Under the pieces are notes generated by a model. It searched no databases, had not been told where the DNA came from, and saw only the letters and a program-made list of their open reading frames with translations. From NCBI GenBank assembly GCA_029820875.1, contig JALGUK010000132.1:1-7399 (forward strand): a stretch of 7,399 nt of DNA. Direction: 5' to 3'. The stretch comes from Candidatus Zipacnadia bacterium. Lineage in GTDB: Bacteria > Armatimonadota > UBA5377 > JALGUK01. A program made the position numbers and the translations under genes. Positions 5,317 to 7,399 of the stretch are shown one piece after another (positions within the stretch are counted from its first letter, which is position 1; every line of letters starts with the position of its first letter).

Positions 5317-5927
5317 AGAACTCGAATGACACCCGTGACACGGCCGAGAATTTCGACATCATCAGTGAAGATGGGAGCCATCGCAGGGTTTGCCGGGCGC
5401 AGCTCGATGATGTCTCCGTGACTGTGAAACGTCTTGACTGTAGCCTCGTCCCCCAGCAGCGCTACTACGATGTCGCCGTCGTCAGCGACAGGCTGTTGGC
5501 GTACGATTACATAGTCGCCGTCCATAATCCCCTTCCCGATCATGCTGTCTCCTTCGACTCGCAGCAGGAAGCTGTCCGCCGAGGCCGACAGCAGTTCGGC
5601 TGGAAGGGGGAGGACGTCCTGGACATTTTCGTCCGCCAGAATCGGCTGACCGGCGGCGATGCGCCCGACGAGAGGTACGAGGGCTGTCCGGGCCACCGGC
5701 CGGAGCCGGGCGTCCCGGCTGACCCGTAGCGCCCGTGTCCGGGAGCCGTCGCGGGTAAGATATCCGTTCCGCTGGAGCACCTTAAGCTGATGGTAGACGC
5801 TTGAGCTGGAGCGGAGGCCGACGGCGTCCCCGATTTCCCGGACCGTCGGCGGGTAGCCGCGTTCTTCGGTTGACTGGCTGATGAAGCGAAGGATTGCTTT
5901 CTGGCGGGCTGACAGTTGCGGGAGCAT
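5313..5927 (-). CDS. lexA: LexA SOS-response repressor
   Basis: LexA represses DNA-damage genes until RecA filaments trigger its self-cleavage. The 204-residue protein has the usual length and layout. The N-terminal winged helix is LSARQKAILRFI with a helix-turn-helix over residues 28-57 (TVREIGDAVGLRSSSSVYHQL). After a short linker comes the cleavage site VGRIAAGQP, with Ala92-Gly93 as the scissile bond. The catalytic dyad is Ser128 (VEGDSMIGKGI) and Lys165 (EATVKTF), followed by ELRPANPAM and GRVTGVIRVL. All residues needed for autocleavage are present. ATG 5927 has a consensus AGGAGG 7 bases upstream. A promoter with an overlapping LexA-type operator lies just upstream. The gene is convergent with the phosphatase gene: TAG (5313-5315) and TAA (5314-5316) share the bases CTAA, leaving no room for a separate terminator. 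Confidence 0.97.
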   Translation of the reverse strand: MLPQLSARQKAILRFISQSTEERGYPPTVREIGDAVGLRSSSSVYHQLKVLQRNGYLTRDGSRTRALRVSRDARLRPVARTALVPLVGRIAAGQPILADENVQDVLPLPAELLSASADSFLLRVEGDSMIGKGIMDGDYVIVRQQPVADDGDIVVALLGDEATVKTFHSHGDIIELRPANPAMAPIFTDDVEILGRVTGVIRVL

Positions 5928-5934
5928 TGTAGCA

Positions 5935-5940
5935 CCTCCT
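5935..5940 (-). promoter_or_regulatory. Consensus ribosome binding site of lexA
   Basis: AGGAGG, extended to AAGGAGGTG, lies 7 bases before ATG 5927. It is the best Shine-Dalgarno sequence in the window and settles the lexA start. Confidence 0.85.
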
Positions 5941-5948
5941 TGGTATAA

Positions 5949-5977
5949 AGTTTAGCAAGATTGAGCGCGTTTGTCAA
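5949..5977 (-). promoter_or_regulatory. lexA promoter
   Basis: On the minus strand, a perfect -35 box TTGACA (5977-5972) is 17 bases from TAAACT (5954-5949), a 4 of 6 match to the -10 consensus. The -35 box overlaps the edge of the LexA-type operator at 5974-5989, so bound LexA would block RNA polymerase. Confidence 0.72.
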
Positions 5978-5989
5978 ATATATGTTCGA
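5974..5989. promoter_or_regulatory. Probable LexA operator (SOS box)
   Basis: Read on the minus strand the site is TCGAACATATATTTGA. Against the Gram-positive/actinobacterial type TCGAAC-N4-GTTCGA it differs at two positions, both in the second half-site (GTTC to ATTT). It overlaps the lexA -35 box and is 33 bases from the divergent methyltransferase start. A perfect palindrome, TGTTCGAACA (5983-5992), shares its strong half. Position plus similarity make autoregulation likely; binding is inferred. Confidence 0.7.
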
Positions 5990-6022
5990 ACAAATGGCTT
6001 GCTACCGGGTGAGTGGGCATAG

Positions 6023-6766
6023 ATGCAAGCTGAAGAGTACGAAGAAATGTTCCGGCTCGAAGACACATACTGGTGGTTCGTAGGGCGGCGCAAGCTTGTA
6101 CGTACCATGCTGGACAAGTATCTGGTTCACCCCACAGACGCGAAGGTTCTGGACTTCGGCTGTGGCACAGGCGCTAACTACGAGCTGTTAAGCAGGTACG
6201 GGGATGTGATATCGCAGGACTATTTCCAGGTGCCTTTGGGTTTTTGCCAGCGCCGCGGCATTCGACGGCTTGTGCGTGCAACTGCGGAAAGACTGCCGTT
6301 CAAGGACGATGTGTTTGCTCTGACGGCGGCAACGGATGTGCTTGAGCACGTGGACAAGGACGCTCTCGCCATCGCCGAGGCGGCACGTGTGACCAAGCCC
6401 GGGGGGCATGTGATGCTCACTGTCCCGGCGTACATGTTCTTATGGAGCGAACACGACGAAGCTCTGGGACATAGACGGCGGTACACGCCGCGGCAGGTGA
6501 GGAGACTGGTCGAAGGGGCCGGGCTGCAAGTGGTGAAGCTGACCTGTTATATGACCGTCCTGTTTCCTGTAGCGGTCGGCGTCCGATGGACTCAGCGCCT
6601 CCTGCGTCGCCGCGCCTATCCGCCCCGGACGCACCACTTCATGGTTCCGTCGTTTGCGAACCGTCTGCTGATTGGCCTGCAGAGCATCGAAGCACGGGTC
6701 GCCCGCGCGGTCAACCTTCCCTTTGGAGTTTCAATCTTCTGTCTGGCTCGGAAGGCGAGTCGGTGA
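6023..6766 (+). CDS. Class I SAM-dependent methyltransferase (Methyltransf_11-like)
   Basis: A 247-residue methyltransferase of unknown substrate. The N terminus, MQAEEYEEMFRLEDTYWWFV, has the Y-x-x-M-x-x-x-E-x-x-x-WW-(F/Y) signature seen in a large class of small methyltransferases often found near glycan or lipid-modifying genes. The SAM motif I is KVLDFGCGTGANYELL (41-56), followed by an acidic motif-II region (ISQDYF), RATAERLPFKDDVFALTAATDVLEHV (motifs for the post-SAM loop) and TKPGGHVMLTVPAY. The segment WSEHDEALGHRRRYTPRQVRRLVEGAGL is also typical. The C-terminal third is more basic and hydrophobic (ending NLPFGVSIFCLAR) and might touch a membrane. The ribosome site is weak (GGTGAG about 10 bases upstream). 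It is divergent from lexA and shares the operator region, so SOS influence is possible but unproven. Its last 36 bases overlap the convergent downstream gene. Confidence 0.9.
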   Translation: MQAEEYEEMFRLEDTYWWFVGRRKLVRTMLDKYLVHPTDAKVLDFGCGTGANYELLSRYGDVISQDYFQVPLGFCQRRGIRRLVRATAERLPFKDDVFALTAATDVLEHVDKDALAIAEAARVTKPGGHVMLTVPAYMFLWSEHDEALGHRRRYTPRQVRRLVEGAGLQVVKLTCYMTVLFPVAVGVRWTQRLLRRRAYPPRTHHFMVPSFANRLLIGLQSIEARVARAVNLPFGVSIFCLARKASR

Positions 6767-7399
6767 GGCTCCGATGACGGTTTTCCACCTCAGCGTCACC
6801 TCCACATTCTGCTCCTGACCGACCTTGACCTCAATGGGTTCCGGTGAGAGGCCGATGCTGTCACCCTTGTCCTGGCGGGCGTCGGCATTGCTATCGCTCC
6901 AGGCGCTGAGCCAAAACTCCTGGGGTGGGAGGTTCCGGAGCTCGAACCGGCCGGTGTAGGTTGTGACGTAGGGCGGAATCGCGCGGAGTGTTAGCTTAGC
7001 CGGGTCCTGCGGGTATAAGCCGATGTACAGGGGGTGGCCCGGCGGGGGATTGCGGAGCCTCCCATTGAGCACCCCGCGTCCGACGTCTCCGACGTACGCA
7101 AGCGACGCCCTCGGCAGCCCGGTGAGCTTGTACTCCCCCCCGGACTTCTCTATGACCTCGTCCAGATACAGGTTCAGCACCAGGTGCCCGTTCGGCGGCC
7201 AGTCGGCAGGCACGACCAGGCCGGCGAAGTCCCCCGCCTCTATGGTCAGCGGCGAAAGAGGCCCCGGCTTTTCGACGACGACGTCCTTGGGCGCCTTCTT
7301 TACCAGGAAGCTCCTGTGAACAGAGGGATTGTCTGACGCCCATAGCTCTACGATGTTGATGCGCAGCCAGGTATACTCCTCCGCGGCGACAAGAGGGGT
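6731..7399 (-). CDS. Uncharacterised surface-type protein with calcium-loop-like motif (5' end missing)
   Basis: The minus-strand frame is open from the right edge (7399) to TGA at 6731-6733, giving 222 visible residues. No ATG, GTG or TTG occurs in frame before GTG 7213, and the upstream part (EEYTWLRINIVELWASDNPS) is clearly protein-like, so the gene starts outside the window. The sequence is rich in alternating hydrophobic residues, Gly and Pro, as in β-sandwich domains (GLVVPADWPPNGHLVLNLYL, RFELRNLPPQEFWLSAW). Near the C terminus, DSNADARQDKGD has Asp/Asn at positions 1, 3, 5, 9 and 12, an EF-hand-like calcium loop as found in bacterial secreted proteins with carboxypeptidase-regulatory-like or DUF2141-like domains. 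It then ends PEPIEVKVGQEQNVEVTL and a short tail. The missing N terminus would be expected to show a signal peptide. Exact function is unknown. It is convergent with, and overlaps, the methyltransferase gene. Confidence 0.75.
   Translation of the reverse strand, partial: TPLVAAEEYTWLRINIVELWASDNPSVHRSFLVKKAPKDVVVEKPGPLSPLTIEAGDFAGLVVPADWPPNGHLVLNLYLDEVIEKSGGEYKLTGLPRASLAYVGDVGRGVLNGRLRNPPPGHPLYIGLYPQDPAKLTLRAIPPYVTTYTGRFELRNLPPQEFWLSAWSDSNADARQDKGDSIGLSPEPIEVKVGQEQNVEVTLRWKTVIGASPTRLPSQTED

Noticed and set aside
5418..5977. Plus- and minus-strand frames overlapping lexA (5418-5729 and 5540-5977)
   Set aside because: Both are out-of-frame shadows of a complete, well-supported lexA.

Overview
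This is a bacterial chromosomal window of moderately high GC with ordinary sigma-70-type promoters. The lineage cannot be fixed from the sequence. The LexA site resembles the GAAC-N4-GTTC box of Firmicutes, Actinobacteria and Chloroflexi rather than the E. coli box. Together with the RsbU/STAS signalling pair and a membrane-tethered Peptidase_MA-like protein, this suggests a Terrabacteria-type organism, possibly a poorly sampled phylum such as Armatimonadota (low confidence). I see no rRNA, tRNA, CRISPR array, transposase or phage gene.

Layout. Positions 1-119 hold the first 39 codons of a minus-strand methyltransferase. It is divergent from a plus-strand STAS-domain anti-sigma-factor antagonist (234-587), which keeps the phosphorylatable serine. 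A gene-free stretch (588-843) contains a strong hairpin. Next comes a minus-strand block read from a near-perfect promoter at 3067-3095: a possible 13-residue leader peptide, a small unknown protein (2738-3004), galT (1887-2745) and a Peptidase_MA-like gluzincin (844-1733). Both galT and the peptidase gene are interrupted. In each, the reading frame changes in mid-gene and, judged against the family, coding sequence is missing at the break: about 45 residues in galT and perhaps 15-25 in the peptidase. They are therefore remnants or misassembled copies, not intact genes.

Positions 3169-3813 (minus) hold pcm, protein-L-isoaspartate O-methyltransferase, divergent from a membrane-anchored SpoIIE/RsbU-type phosphatase (about 4015-5316, plus). 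The phosphatase has a structured leader. Its stop codon overlaps that of lexA (5313-5927, minus), a complete SOS repressor with its own promoter and a LexA-type operator. Divergent from lexA is a class I SAM methyltransferase (6023-6766, plus). The window ends inside a minus-strand gene (6731-7399, 5' end missing) for a secreted or surface-type protein with a calcium-loop-like motif; its 3' end overlaps the methyltransferase gene by 36 bases.

How the genes may work together. The phosphatase and the STAS protein are the two expected halves of a partner-switching circuit: the phosphatase dephosphorylates the STAS serine, freeing it to bind an anti-sigma kinase. The kinase and sigma factor are not in the window. 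LexA probably represses itself, and the same operator could affect the divergent methyltransferase. Pcm repairs damaged proteins, so stress and repair functions recur here, but I do not see a new defence or biosynthetic system. The most informative anomalies are the two out-of-frame internal deletions in neighbouring genes.
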